64,000 bases of DNA from Marthasterias glacialis (GCA_911728455.2 OU452227.1:18554110-18618109), one strand, 5' to 3'. Counted from the stretch's first letter, positions 1 to 12,950 are shown. Notes: generated by a model not told the origin, from the sequence alone. Translations and numbers: made by a program.

Positions 1-548
1 TGATAGCATACGCCCTCTGTTGGTGAACTAAACAGTCATAGCATACAAAAACCAGTTACAAATGCCTTCACGTAAGACTAAACTTGTCTGGGCATGCTTG
101 GGAAAAAGGGATTTCCCCCAGAAACTGCAACATTCATCATCGCTCATGCACCCACTCAAGCCATATACAACATGTCGTGGCTTGTGTGCACAAAGATGTC
201 GACAGCAAGGTCAGCGCGCAGGACAGCAAAGTTTCTCAAAAATTTTACTTTATGAAAAACTACACAGTATCTAGGCTTTATTTGAACAAAATGATAACAT
301 TTAGGATACCCTGGATGAACGAAAAGAGTCCTCTACACTAAAATGCAAAATTTGTTTCTTCTTTGATTTTTTTTGTGGGGTGATTGTTCGCAGTAAAAAT
401 GCTTCGAAGACACGTTTTGATCACGCAGTCATGTAAACCTTTTTTCTTAAACACTAAATTTTGGTTCTGAAACAGACAATTGCACAATGTGTAACCATGG
501 AGAGGTAGTTTCAGAAACAGTTCATGTTTACAAAAATAACCGTAAAGG
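1..548. other. AT-rich flank, no gene seen
   Basis: No coding signal. The first bases hold a weaker CTCF-like match on the minus strand (ACCAACAGAGGGCGT, 10-24). The rest is ordinary AT-rich sequence. Confidence 0.5.
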
Positions 549-1459
549 CAGTGTTCAATTTAGAAAAAAATATATCATGCACTGGTGCATGTTGACTAAA
601 AAAGTTACATGCACCACATAAATTTTACATGCACAAAAAAGTGTGTGCACAAGTCATAACCCCCAAAAACAATATGCGTTTGCTGTTTTAAACAAATGTT
701 TGTGTATCATTACTACACAATTTTCACGTGCAGTTTTTTAAAGTGCTGTTAAGGGTGTTGTTTTGTTTTGTAATTAAAATGTGTTTTTATGTGCAGTCAC
801 AATGGGATTTGCAGTTTGTTTATTTCATCAATGGATATTTTTGAGTGACGACCTGTTTCTTTTTTGGAGGCATATTTGCTGGCCACGGAAGAATCACTAT
901 CAGTGGAGGAATAAACACACGGCATGAGGTTTCAATGTTTGTTTACACTGTCAATGTAAAGAGCTGTCAGTGCACACGTGCGTCCGTCTGAAATAGACGC
1001 AGCCCAGCCAGCGATCGCCGAGGGGGGGGGGGGGGGATATCCAATTCCTCAATAGTGAAACCCCTAGTCTTGTTTCCAGTCCTTTAACACGCTTCGCGCA
1101 ATGTGTTCGCATGGTGAATTGCATGATGTCGGAACATGTGCAAAGAAAGCGTTCGGATAACGACCACGAGCCATCTTTATCCATAGCGCTATGGCTTTAT
1201 CACAGTGGCATCGCGCATGCATGCTGCGCTGCTGAGAGTTAAATCGTGTTTACGTAAATGTTCTGTTGGCTCCACGAATAAAATGGAGAGCGCGTTGTAT
1301 GTTGGGGGAATCAGCTAGCTCTATAGGGAAATACATGTATATCAGGTACGTGATCAAGGCCGAAAAAAAGTTTGTGCACGGCGTGCATGTTGTACCAGAG
1401 GTTTACATGCACAGAGGAAAAAGTACATGCATGCGTTCACCCGTCTAAATCGAACACTG
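549..1459. mobile_element. hAT-type non-autonomous DNA transposon with 8-bp target duplication
   Basis: The ends are inverted: CAGTGTTCAATTTAGA at the left and CAGTGTTCGATTTAGA (reverse complement) at the right. Subterminal palindromic 'tgcatgt' motifs recur in both ends. The element is flanked by the identical 8-mer CGTAAAGG at 541-548 and 1460-1467, the duplication length of hAT elements. No transposase frame was seen in its 0.9 kb. A run of 15-16 G lies near 1022-1036. Confidence 0.75.
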
Positions 1460-2739
1460 CGTAAAGGCACAGGGATAAATTAATGGCTTTCATGCCTTTT
1501 CTTTTTTCACATTTTTGCCATCTAAATTGGTGTCCTCCTTGGTGCCCTCCCAACTGTTGGCGTGCTCCAAGGCAAAACTGTTGTAAATCCAGGCCTTTAA
1601 GTAATGGCAACCTGCTTGCAATCACTACAATTTTGTAACAGGTGTTTAGACACGGACACAATGATTTGAAAAGATTTTATGGAAAGTTTCAGGTAAAAAT
1701 GAGGCATTATTTTTTTATCCAAAAATATGTTGTAATTAATTTCAATCAATTTGTTAACATTTTGTGTGTTTGAGATGACAGTAACCTTCAGCAAACTTCT
1801 AAGCACAACTTTCCATGTTAACAAATGTTTACTTTAAACACAAACAATGTGCTTCAAGGTAGAATACAGGATTGGTATTCATCCACATTTTTTTTTGTTT
1901 TTCCACTCATGTCCTAAAAACCTATACTATTCCGTTTCTCAAAGAACAAACCTGACATCCACATCTACAAACAAACATTGAAAACCGATTACACAAACTT
2001 AATTCTGCATTCGGAACAAAGTTTATACTTTTTCATTTCAATATTTTCCAAACTTCTGCATTCAGAGCGTAGACATTTAAAACGTACATCCTCTTTTCTT
2101 TTTAACTGCACAGAAAACACACAGAATTAAGCCAATAGCTTTCTTTGTTTTCACTTCAAAAACCGTGCAGTAAAACTACCAGCAATCTGTCAGTTGATAT
2201 CAAACGTTGCTATATGTGACAAGTTATTACATTTTAATGTCTTATCAGACATCACAGATACAAAAAAATAACCTTTTTTTAAAACTTAAAATGCTTATTT
2301 AGTAACAAAGAAAATCATTCAAAGGTGTAACATTTTGCGGAGCTTTTTCTTCCCAAACTCAAAAATAGCAGCAGCTGTTTATCTATGCAAATGATATGCG
2401 CATAAACCAAAAACGTCATCTAACACAACAGCAAGATCACACACAGGGAGACTTCTGTAAACATGGTGGTCTACAAGTATGAATCTAGAACTAAATCAGC
2501 TTCTGGTTTTTTTTATTCTGCAATATTTACATTGATCTATTTACAAGCCAAGTTGCCCAATCTGAACATCAATTTATAAACCAATCTATCCAAGGCTATC
2601 CAATTGAGAAAAATGCTTTTGGAAAAGGACTCAATTTTGTTCCGACTGCGGCTAAATCTAAAATAAGAATTGCTTTTCTGATGCACAACAAACCTACAAA
2701 GGCTCAACCCTTCAAACCACCATCAAAGTGGCTTCCAAA
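1460..2739. other. AT-rich intergenic DNA
   Basis: No gene or clear repeat boundary seen. A short block near 1860-1900 (attcatccacattttt) recurs near 22814-22836, so part of it is probably old repeat. Confidence 0.4.
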
Positions 2740-3010
2740 CACAACACAACATGCGACAACCAAAAACTATTTGGATGCGTGAATTTGACATTTTTTCGGC
2801 CAAGAAACGAAACGGACGATCCAATAAAGCGAATCTTTGTTTTTTTGGCATTGTCACGTCAGGGTTTCTTTATGCCAGCGGTACCCTCAAAGAAAAAAGA
2901 TTCCGGCAATCTGCCCAAAGAATCCTGCCAGGGGGGTGAAAAAAAAAACAGAAAAAAAGAATCCCGGCAGCAACTGGTTAAACAATGCTGGACCAAGATA
3001 TTACACCACA
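2740..3010 (+). repeat. dispersed repeat fragment, family D
   Basis: Matches, in reverse orientation, the block at about 41140-41285: shared features are 'gtcagggtt', 'tcaaagaaaaa.gattccggcaat' spacing and 'aatcctgccaggggg'. Overlapping 62-111 aa open frames here have no recognisable protein. Confidence 0.5.
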
Positions 3011-3649
3011 AACCACTACTTCATAACCTACTTTTCAAATTATATCGAAACAACCACAAATAAACCCTGGCTTATGTTGATCCACTCCCCTCACATTGCC
3101 AATACCATACAATGTATTTTCTCCTGAAAATACTCAAAACAACACCCCCGGGCATACCCTTTGTGGGGAGACTGGCAGTAATAAGCACATGCTCGAGCCC
3201 TACAGACAAAATATCAGAATTTGTGGACTATTTTCTTCTTCTCATAGTTACCACCTAACCAACTATACGTACACAACACAGCAAACATAATATGGAAATC
3301 AGAAGAAATTTAATACTTTATCATCCATTGTTCTGATAACTAGTAGTAGTAGGCCCTATCGATGTTGTTTCTATAAACTCTAAGAACTGATTATCCCTTA
3401 CTCCCTAACAGTTTTGCTAGAAACCATACCAAATCCACCAAAACCAATCAACTGACAGACAGTAAGTATGCAGCAGTACTGAATAAATCATAACCAACTC
3501 TACAGAAACCAACCAGTGGTTTTAAATTGCTGAAAAGACCAACTCAATCAAAATCAACCAATATTTCAATCTGGTAGTGTACTGAATCAATCGGAATCAC
3601 GGAATCAAGCATATTCAGCCGATTGATTTTGATGGACTTAGGACAGTTA

Positions 3650-4440
3650 GGGTTAAAGGAAGAAATTGCTTCCAATTCGGTAAAAAGTACTACCATGACT
3701 ACCTCAAAATAATTGGATGTGCCATGGGACCAACAGCAAACCCAAAAATTTGTGATATTACACTACACGATCTGGAAAAACAATCCTTACAACAATCTCA
3801 CATCCTAACATGGTGGCGTTATAGAGACAACATTCTTGTCCTCTATAACAGCAGTCTTGACAGTTTCAAGAGCCTTAACAACACTTTGAATCATCTACAC
3901 CCAACCCTCAATTTACTTTTGAGGTATCTGATACTTCAATCAATTACCTTGACTTAAAGATCTTCAAAGGTAAAAGGTGCGAGGACACTGGTATTCTTGA
4001 CACAAAAGTCTTTACCAAATCATCATCACCCCCCCCCTCACACGTGTTCAAAGCATTCATCTTTGAAGAAGCACTCCGTTCAGTTCAAAACAGGAACAAT
4101 AAAGTTGACTTAAAATAATAATAATAGCCTAAGAGGTAATAAGATTTTTGAATTAAAAAAATCATAGAAAAAGTATCACACAATGAATGATCTAAATTGA
4201 TTCACAAACGGCCAAATAAACATAAAAGCAAGTCTCCACTTGTCTTCAGTACGACATACAACCTGTACATCAACTATGGTGACGTAAGGCAATCAAAAAG
4301 CTGAACTTCATGTCTATCACAAGACTTGAGACCTATAGATTCTGATAGAATCACCCACACCCGCAACTGATGATTGCCCGAAATTGAGACATGAAAACAT
4401 GTTATTGCTAAAGAAGAGGGTCTAAAAAAAAATCCTCACA
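3650..4440 (+). mobile_element. Penelope-like retroelement fragment
   Basis: The forward strand encodes relics of a reverse transcriptase: a segment resembling FQF..KYY, followed by G-AMG, a W-R-RDNILVLYN stretch (like W.RYIDDIF.IW), then 'LDSFKSLNNTLNHLHPTLN' and a FLDL-like block. This order is typical of Penelope-like elements. Near the 3' end (4367-4396) there is a hammerhead-like CTGATGA...GAAA core, which PLE terminal repeats often carry. It is truncated and decayed. Confidence 0.6.
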
Positions 4441-4889
4441 GTCTCACTCATTTACTCTAATGACACAATCGTCAAAATGGCTCCTTCGGACACAATTTAT
4501 ATGCTCCACACATATCCCTGTCAAAATGATGAATATAATAAACAGACATAGACCCCACCCATAAACCTTATAAAAATACTTTTACATTTTTATGGATCTC
4601 AAGTCAACAGTCAAAAAGTGACACTGAATTGGACAGCAAGCTTTGGAACCAGAAATAACAAAAACTTTGGGCATAAAGCAGATACGCGCAAATGTGACGC
4701 GATGACTTACCGACAGGATAAGTACATTCTAGAGCCTTAATTCTATATCTGAAGTTTCTATGTTGTGAGAACAATAAAAATTGACATTCAAGTCGCTAGT
4801 ATAGGCACCCTTGCCGAGAAGGTACAGTGAGAAGACCAAACAAAAAAACAAAACAAAAATCTATTGAATTAATTCAATCGATGTATTAA

Positions 4890-6135
4890 CATCTAAGCTT
4901 GGGCGATATCACGATATTATCGACAATTGCGATTTCAGTTTTACATCCGATTACAATATCGCGAGGATTGATATTACATCGAAATATTGTCATATTGCGA
5001 TGACAATTATGTATCGCGATACATGTTAACAATTGACATGACTCCCGATACACAGCTTGGCATCAGGATAGGAGAATTAAAGGACTTTAAACTGCTTGGG
5101 CATAAATAAACCTCTTCTTGATAGACCCGACAGTAAACTATCCGATAACAATGAACCCAGTTGACTACAGATGTTTAAAAAACCGATTATCTCTGTGATG
5201 TCGGGGTTCAGCCACCAGTAGGTCATCGTCAAACTTCATAAATATTCACCTGACAATTATTGTCATCCTATCATTCTGCCTTGAAGAATGAATGTTGATA
5301 GATAATATAAAAGGACAATGTGAAACTGATGTTTTTGCTTCACTTTCTAGCCTTGGTGTGGTCACCGCAAAGGGTTAAAAAGCAGGGCCAGCACGTCCGT
5401 GTGTACGTGCGTAATGTTTCAAAAGCACAAGACAAAAACATGATTCAGACTTTTTAAGTTAAATTATCCTTCTCAACATTGTGATTTGTGCATATTTAAA
5501 TTTATGCAAATAATGGCACCGACAAACAGCGGTACGCCTATGGTACGCCTCACCTCAACAGTCTTGCCAGCCCATATTAATTCCCTAATGTAGTCGTACC
5601 CAACATGTTTTTTTTCTAAGAGTATGACCAAACGCGTGTTGCCTGCGGGAGCGAGGTTACATTCATGGGAAATTCCCATGCTGAGCAATGCACACGTGGT
5701 CAGGACTGATGTCTGATTGTGCGGTCTATTTTGGCATACAAATTCTCAACATTGGCACATAAAACGTACGCGATTGACTGTAACTTTTCGTCTTTGAAAA
5801 CTTGCCCGAAACAGACAACGAATCTTATCGGTCGTCGGGACTCGGATTGTCATTATGATTTGACAGCACTGACTGACGAACGGCCGTTCATGGACCAATA
5901 AAAAATCATGACTGTGGCTTCGGCACTTCTCTGTGGGTCAGGTTTAGATACAATTACGTGATTCTCTCTCATGGTTTGTATCCATTTTATTTCTTGTTTA
6001 TTGGGCGCATGCGCTGCACTTCCTGAGTGCATTACGTGTTTGTCGGCTCATGAGTGGTGCTTTGTGTCACGTAATGAATTAATCGTGATACCATCGATAA
6101 TCGCAATATATTTCTGACGATATATCGTGGATGAA
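4890..6135. mobile_element. possible TIR element with GATATCG-rich ends
   Basis: Both ends are dense in GATATATCG-like words (gggcgatatcacgatatt at about 4900; ctgacgatatatcgtgg at about 6113 on the plus strand). The interior has no coding signal. The boundaries and target duplication are not clear, so this is a tentative call. Confidence 0.3.
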
Positions 6136-8358
6136 AAAAAGCAGGTAACATCCATTTTATTCCAAATGCTTAAATAAAATATCTGTGCAGATTATCTATA
6201 TTATCTATATTACAAGACATTACTTGACAGAAAAAAAAACGATACTAATAGTAATACAGAAATTTATGCGGGCAGCCGAGACAAAAAAAAAACCACCCTC
6301 CCGGCTGCTCGACCGGAAACAAGCAAAATTGTTTTCGCCTAATGTTAGTCAATTGAAAAACACAGGACCACTGAACTTGTCCAATCCTGGGTTTACTGGC
6401 CCGAGGCCAAAACGGCAAATTGCTGCAGTTAAGATCGTGGCCTGTGCTTACCTACCCCCGTGTCCACCCAACCCTTTACATGTTTCATAAGGTTGGACAA
6501 CAGTGCTCCCTCCAAGGAAGAAAAAATGTTACATGGTGCTTACCTTAAAAATAACACCTTTCTTTCTTGACTTCCCATGTTGAGGTGGGCTAATTGAGGA
6601 TCCTGCAACTAGTTGTCTGACACATCTTCAGTGGATTGATCATCAGTTGTTCTTTCCCATCACTGCACACAAAGAAAAATAAATACAATTTAGTTTTATT
6701 GATCCGGTTGAAATAGCATATTATGAAGGTCAAGATAAATTTGTTTCAGTAGAGGATCTATGATGTGTGATTGAGGCTCAACTTATAATTTACAACCATG
6801 TGAGCTTAGGTCTGTAGCGAGATAAAGGCTATACGTGTGATAGCGCAAACTTAAAGTTAAAAAAAAAAAAGCTGTCAAAAGCAGGGCGGGGTCTGAACCC
6901 CACTGATTTGCTTCTGGTGTAACACAAGGAATGTTAAATTACAGGTCATTAGGGCTACCCATAAGCCCAACAACTGTGCCTACATGTTACTGTAAGGTTC
7001 CAAAACCAGCGTGCATAACTCAACTGTCATAATCTTCCATGCTTTTGTTTTTAAACAACTAGTCCAATATACCCTTAGATTTTGACTGGTTACTTGTATT
7101 CAGCTTGTCCAATCAGTGGAATGACAGGTGAAATCACTCCTATTTTTTTTAAGAAACACTTCTTTAATCTCCCCTGCCAATACAATTTTTGAATTGCCAG
7201 CAGATGTTTCATCAGCGGTTGCCATTTTATTATGAAGGAAGTCATGCCCTCAACAGACACAAGTCAATAAAAAAAGGATAATTTTAGACCTAAATTTCAC
7301 CCACAGAGTTCATACTTATTTCATAATTGTGACGAGGAAAACAAATTTGGCATCTGACTGTTTTTGATGTCATTTTATGGAGAATCTACAAGTCAACATT
7401 GCACGTTCTTCTTGGCAGCATGATGTTAATTGATGTGCATACAAGCTGACATGGAACCTGTAATTTTCTGAGACAATGCAATTCTTCACACATGCGTGTC
7501 ATTTTACATGTTAGGACATATCATTTTACATGTCATCATGAGGCCAATGCCTTTTTTTTCAGCCATAAAAATGCCTAGTAGTCTTTGATGACTTTATCTA
7601 GAAAATAGTGCTTTTACCAGAGAAAGTGAGTACTGATGACTGGTAGAAGAGGTCATATGAATTTGTCTTGCACAAAATTGTATTACTATATTTCCCACAC
7701 AAAATGCATCCTCCACATACAAAGTAAAAATGCACGCTCTCACACAGCGCGCGCGGCCCCCCACACAGCACTGTCACAAACAAGGCCAATACCATTGTGC
7801 CGACGGGGAGGTTCTAGCGATTGGGTAAAATGAGGGGAGAAACAATAAACGGAATAATTTTAGCCAATAACGTTTTCATTCCTTTGTTAACAATAAGTTT
7901 AGCACCAAACGGTTCATTTAATTCATCTTAAGTGAAATGTAATTAACATGTTAAAAATTGCAAAGAACAATAATGCATAAATAACTCAATCTTTCTCTAC
8001 AAGGAATCTTTGTTTACCATAGCTTTCATATTAGCAGAAATTTAACCTTTTGAAGTAATTCATTTGTATTACATTATCGAACAACATTTAAAAAGATTAA
8101 AACATCCTACAATCAAGTGAATTGATTGTCCTGCAGGACTTTTTCAAAAGAACTAATGAAAACATTTTAACAAATTCTTGAACTTGAAAACAGTTATATT
8201 CTTCGTTTCTAGATTAAAACTTTGAGAACATACAATTAACAAATTTTATAAAAACAGCAGGCATACAATCATATTTGAAACTACCATTGATCAAGTAACT
8301 CATTTTCACTAGTCTTATTGGAAAACAGAGTGTAAAAACATATGGGCCTTGTGGGAGC
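6136..8358. other. AT-rich intergenic DNA
   Basis: No supported gene. A tRNA-like B-box remnant on the minus strand lies near 6885-6905. A GC-rich 'cacagcgcgcgcgg' patch lies near 7742. Short open frames on both strands lack domain signals. Confidence 0.4.
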
Positions 8359-8557
8359 CTATAACATTTTCATTTTGTTACTTTTCTTAATCTGTTCTTC
8401 ATTCTCATGTAGTCTCTCTCCAATAATGTCCAATCTCCAAAGTTTAGCTGTAGGCCGTTTATCATCTTTCACAAACCACCCACTTTGACTTTGAGGTACC
8501 ACGTCTTCCCCTTTATAGCTGGCTATAATCAGGTTTTGGGTTCTTCCGTAATTCCAT
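8359..8557 (-). CDS. possible terminal coding exon of an unidentified gene
   Basis: A strong acceptor on the minus strand (ttttttctttag) opens a 65-codon frame ending in TAG. The sequence is rich in charged residues and not low-complexity: WNYGRTQNLIIASYKG, then KLWRLDIIGERLHENEEQIK. I do not recognise the family. The frame needs two bases from an upstream exon (phase 2). A minus-strand donor-like site (TTTAG/gtaagt) lies at about 9313, but joining it gives stops just upstream without an ATG, so the partner exon is unknown. It may be chance or a transposon relic. Confidence 0.3.
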
Positions 8558-10334
8558 CTAAAGAAAAAATAACATGAACACAACAAAATTACTGGTATAC
8601 AAATAAAATTTACTTATCACATTATGATACAAAATTGAATAAAAGATTTGTTCATTATGCTTGTTCCGCAATGAAATTTGTTAAGCCTAAGCCTATTAAA
8701 TCCTAAGGCTAAGCTCAGTAGTCCATAGATAATGTTACTTGAAATATGGCCTGAAACAACTAATTCTCTCGATATGAATTCAGTTTTAAAGGTTAATGGA
8801 TTTGTCTTCAATTGAAAATACATGAGGGGAAATTTGTTGTGTTTGGCAGCAAAAGTGTGGTGGCTGCATGGTAATTATATTTTTATATAAATGAAAAACT
8901 CAAATAAATAATGACCCTGACCCTCAGGTTAGTTTGTTGAAAAGAAATAGGAAGTGTACACAATTTTCTGGAAATAGACACAAAATGTGAATTGTTATTC
9001 CATAAATTATTATCACAGTCATCAATAACAGAAACAGAACTAACGGTCATGACGGTTGTGCGCTCTTGATAAAGTGCGTGTCAAAAGTAGGTCATACCCA
9101 AAGCGAAATGGAATGGTCAAACAAAACTTTTCAGGCTCACTGTGCAAGCTTGTGGACTGCAGACCAAACTTTGTACCGTATTTCTTTTACTCTTACTAAA
9201 GATTAAGGAACATCAATAACCAAATGAATATCAAAATATAATCTATAAGTTTTCAGCTTTCTTACCATATAACTAAATATACAATTGGTAGACTCAACGA
9301 GGAGAAACTTACCTAAATACGGAGAGCTACTACCATGTCTGTCAGTGCAGTTTTATCACGAAACGTGTGTGATCAATAGGCGGTTTTACGTTTCTAAAAT
9401 AAGTTTTGGTTGGTCAAGAAATAGTTATCGTCAAAGTGCCGGTGGTTAATGTTGACCAATCGCAATGAGTTTTGGAATAGTAATAGGCAAGGCTTGGTAA
9501 TTTCGTATCCCGCGCGAACGGAACGTTTCGTCACAATGGTTGCCGAGTTACAAGAGAACATGCAGTATGATTGCGAGATATTTCGAGGGCGCATTTTGTG
9601 CTTTGCACGCGGGAGTATGGGCAGAGGAAAACGGTTTTCTTTTTAACTTTGACGAAATGCCGGGGACAAATATATTTAAAAAAACAAACAATTTATATGA
9701 TAGAATAGTGTACAAATCAAACTGTCTGAAGGAGAACGAACGAAAATGATAGCATAAGCGGTTGATTTGTTATGACAAGATCTTTTCAAAAAAGTGGCCT
9801 TTATTTCCCCTTTTTTGTCGTTTTGCGCTCGCGCGCTGTGTGTGTGGCCGCGCAGTTCGTTAAGTTCCCCAATGGAATTCATATGAACAATGTGCACAAA
9901 TCTGTGCAGATAAGTAAATAGCATCCTCTTTTGTAAATTTTTCTCCAATTATTTGGTAAAACAGTGCCCTCTTTTTAACAGAAATGCAACTGCAGTTTGT
10001 CAGAAAGAAAGGAAAAAGCCAGGCACAGCAAGACTTTGTACTGTGTTTTTCAGTTTTCAATGGCACAGCTGAGAAACCAAAAATGAGGAAATCAGCTGAT
10101 CACCTGAAAAGTTGCATGCCTGTTTTAAAATGGTTTTCTCCTTCACGTTTTCAGAAATTGGATTTTGGAGGGTTTTTACAACTAAAAAATTAAGATAATT
10201 CCTATTATAAATCGGAACAGTTGGCAAGTATGCTTACATTAGTCCAATGACATAGTTGAGGTTGCATGCATATCATTTGCATACAAGCACGTAGTTTTGA
10301 GTTTGGGTTAAAAAAAAAAAACCTCTTGAAAGGT
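8558..10334. other. intergenic DNA with a CCAAT-containing patch
   Basis: No supported gene. Around 9400-9560 there are 'gaccaatcgcaatg', a GC-richer context and a short plus-strand frame starting at 9538 in a good context (cacaATGg). It ends after 36 codons with no donor, so I do not call a gene. Confidence 0.35.
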
Positions 10335-11087
10335 TACTGGCATGACTGGCTTCTCAAGATATCAAAGATGAAATAACAGGCACTTAATCGTACTCACGAT
10401 CGTGTTTTGTCCTTCAAAATCAATGTTTTCTAGGCCGAAAACAAATCCAGTGCCCACCATGCAGCTTACATGTAAAAGGTTGTATTAACTCTCAGGCATT
10501 GCGTGTTCACTGATGCCCCGAGTTGCATATTGTTTTGCGCAGTCAATGGAGGATACCAGTTGTGTAGTGTCAACGATCCTCACAATGGCTACTGAGGAAG
10601 TGTGCCTTTCAACCAGCCTACACTACACAGCTGGTATCCTGCGATGACTGCGCAAAACAATGCAACTCATCTCAGGGCATCAGCGAACACACAATCTGCA
10701 TTGTTAATACGACTTTTTAAAAGTAAGGAAACAGTCGCTGATGATTATCCAGATCACATATACAAAACTGTGTCAACTGGATCCAACGGCGGGCACTGGT
10801 TTTGTTTTGGGCCTAAAAAAGCATCGATTTGGAGGACAGAAAATGAAATTGAGTAGTACAATCAAATGCCTGTTATTTCATCTTTGATATCTTTAGAAGC
10901 CAGTATAGGTGAGCACAATTTTCCAGCTATTTTGTTGAGTCTTTGTTGTGTTGGGCAATTTTGGGCCATCATAAAAAATCGCCTTCATCACAGCTAAAAC
11001 CCCTAAAATGCTTCCCTGGGGCGTTAGTACAATTGTCCAAGTCAAAATTTCCAAAACAGGAGCACAGCGCTCCAGTTACTGGGTCTA
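10335..11087. mobile_element. old copy of the long palindromic (MULE-like) element
   Basis: The right end reads 'gcgctccagttactgggtcta' in form and matches the terminus of the intact element at 61951-62973. Shared interior words include GGATACCAG, 'ggcatcagcgaacac', 'aaggaaac.gtcg' and 'atcgatttggaggac'. The centre is near 10595. The left arm is shortened, and the two arms differ far more than those of the young copy. Confidence 0.65.
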
Positions 11088-12759
11088 ACCATGCTAAAAG
11101 CCGAGATAACGTTAGCGGCATGCACTTTCAATCATTTTGTGAGTATAATTTTATACATTTTTCAGAGTAAAATTGATCGAATTGATGTGGATGTAAAATC
11201 GTAGCTCTTCTTCTTGGTCAATACCCTTACCCTATGACTACAACATCAGCAGAATTGTGGGTTACAAGTATGACTTACTCATGATTATTGCAAATGTAAT
11301 ATAAAATGTATGCTTTTATTTAAAACCTATCAATCACTGGACTGGGCCAAAATTATCATCCTCTTCCTACTAGTACTAATACTATTCCTAGTACCAAGAA
11401 TGGGAGGGAGTACAGAGTACATGTATTTGGCACTATTTTGGGGGCTAAAAACTAAGTCTTAAGTATAAAGTAAGGACTAAGGTTCACATAAAATATCATG
11501 ACATTAGTACTCAGGCTCCGCCCCCCCCCCCATGCGCCACACCCACCACACATAAAAACATACCAAACCATATTCTGTACCCACTATGATTACCCATTTG
11601 TCAATCTCGTGTAAAATTTATACTCTTTAAAACAATATCATCACTTGATATATATATTTTTCTTGTTTTTTGTCCTTCAAACAACGGGGCGAGCTGGGTA
11701 TTCTTGGCTAAAATGCCGTATCCGGCCGTCACTTTATATCCATGGAATTTAATTAAATTTTGATCCTTACCTATCTAGAAGGGTTGAAGAATATATCTAG
11801 CAAGGAACAGGAAGTTTGAACAATTCTAAAGGGTTGAAAACGTGAAAAAAATCCTCGAGGCTTCGCCTTCCAGTGACATGAAAATAAACACCATTTTGTG
11901 TTCATTTGCCCGTGTGCGCGCGAGTAACTCCAATAATTTGAGTCGGTCATCGTTCATGCGCAGTGGAGAAGTCAATGGGACCTTTCTATTTTGCAAATAG
12001 GTAAACTGAGATGAAGTTTAGGAGGGAAGTTGACATGGCATTCAAAACTGTAGCTTCGGGGATGGGGGTGATCACGACGTGCGTCTTCAGCAGTTGAACA
12101 TACCCAGGACCGATACTAATGGAATCATCCATAGTGTTCCATTCACGTGGCTCATGTGTAATGCATGTGGGCATTCATAAGGTTAGGAATATTCACATCA
12201 TGCAAATTTTAGGACAATCCTGCTAATTTGATTATTCATAATTATTCATAAAAAATTACATATTCATTATGACCTTTAGTGTGGTAGTTTCACATAGAAC
12301 TAACAAACCCATCATGGTGTCAAAGCCTCATAGCCTAGCGGTGTAGGCTGTGGTCTTGTGTGTTAATAATGTGTTCTTTCCCTTACAGGTTCAAATCCCA
12401 GTAAGTAAAATGCAATATATAATTGTGTAATAAGTAATAACTAATGTTCGATTCCTCCAGGCAAATAAGATAAAGGTAAAAACATGGAGAAAGTTAAGAG
12501 AGGACGCTGGAAGGTGGGAGGGCATGAGGGGAAAGGTGATTGAGGGAAAGCGCGTTCGTTTTTTTTTTTAAATATGTAAAAAAAAGTGGCAGTCGGTTGC
12601 GGCAACATTTCCGTATTCTTCAAGCCACGTGTTTTCGAATTCACCGCTATAAATCGACAGTACGAAAGAAGCCTTGTTTGCTTCATTTTTACTATTTTTA
12701 AAACCTCATATTTACCGAAGAAGGTCTTCTAGGAATGCTATAAGTAATATTCAACTCAC
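11088..12759. other. AT-rich intergenic DNA
   Basis: No gene seen. A degenerate tRNA-like stretch with a B-box (ggttcaaatccc) lies at about 12328-12402. Confidence 0.35.
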
Positions 12760-12950
12760 CTCTCTCACTTTGCGGCGGTTTCGTCCACCAAATTTGGTGT
12801 AAAATGTGGAATAACTGTAGAGAAATCACGGAATCCAGTACTTTATCCAGTCAGCCATTTTGTCTACACGAGCCGAGGCCCCAGCAGGCACAGCGCAGCT
12901 CGTATGCGCAGCATGCGCGCGCCACTCGATTTGCATATCAAAGCTTTTTC
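12760..12950 (-). promoter_or_regulatory. promoter-like GC patch with possible first exon
   Basis: On the minus strand the sequence contains NRF1-like TGCGCAGCATGCGC (about 12905-12918), an ATTTGCAT octamer, then AAAATGGCTGAC (YY1-type, ATG at 12856-12858) and a strong donor GAG/gtgagt at 12758-12759. The frame from this ATG reads MADWIKYWIP and then TGA, after which it stays open to the donor (YSTFYTKFGGRNRRKVRE). It could be the start of an unidentified minus-strand gene, a non-coding first exon or a pseudogene promoter. Confidence 0.35.

Noticed and set aside
9394-9646. Divergent small genes on both strands around 9.5 kb
   Set aside because: The 65-66 aa frames overlap each other and have no domain or donor. 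CCAAT-like words alone are not enough.
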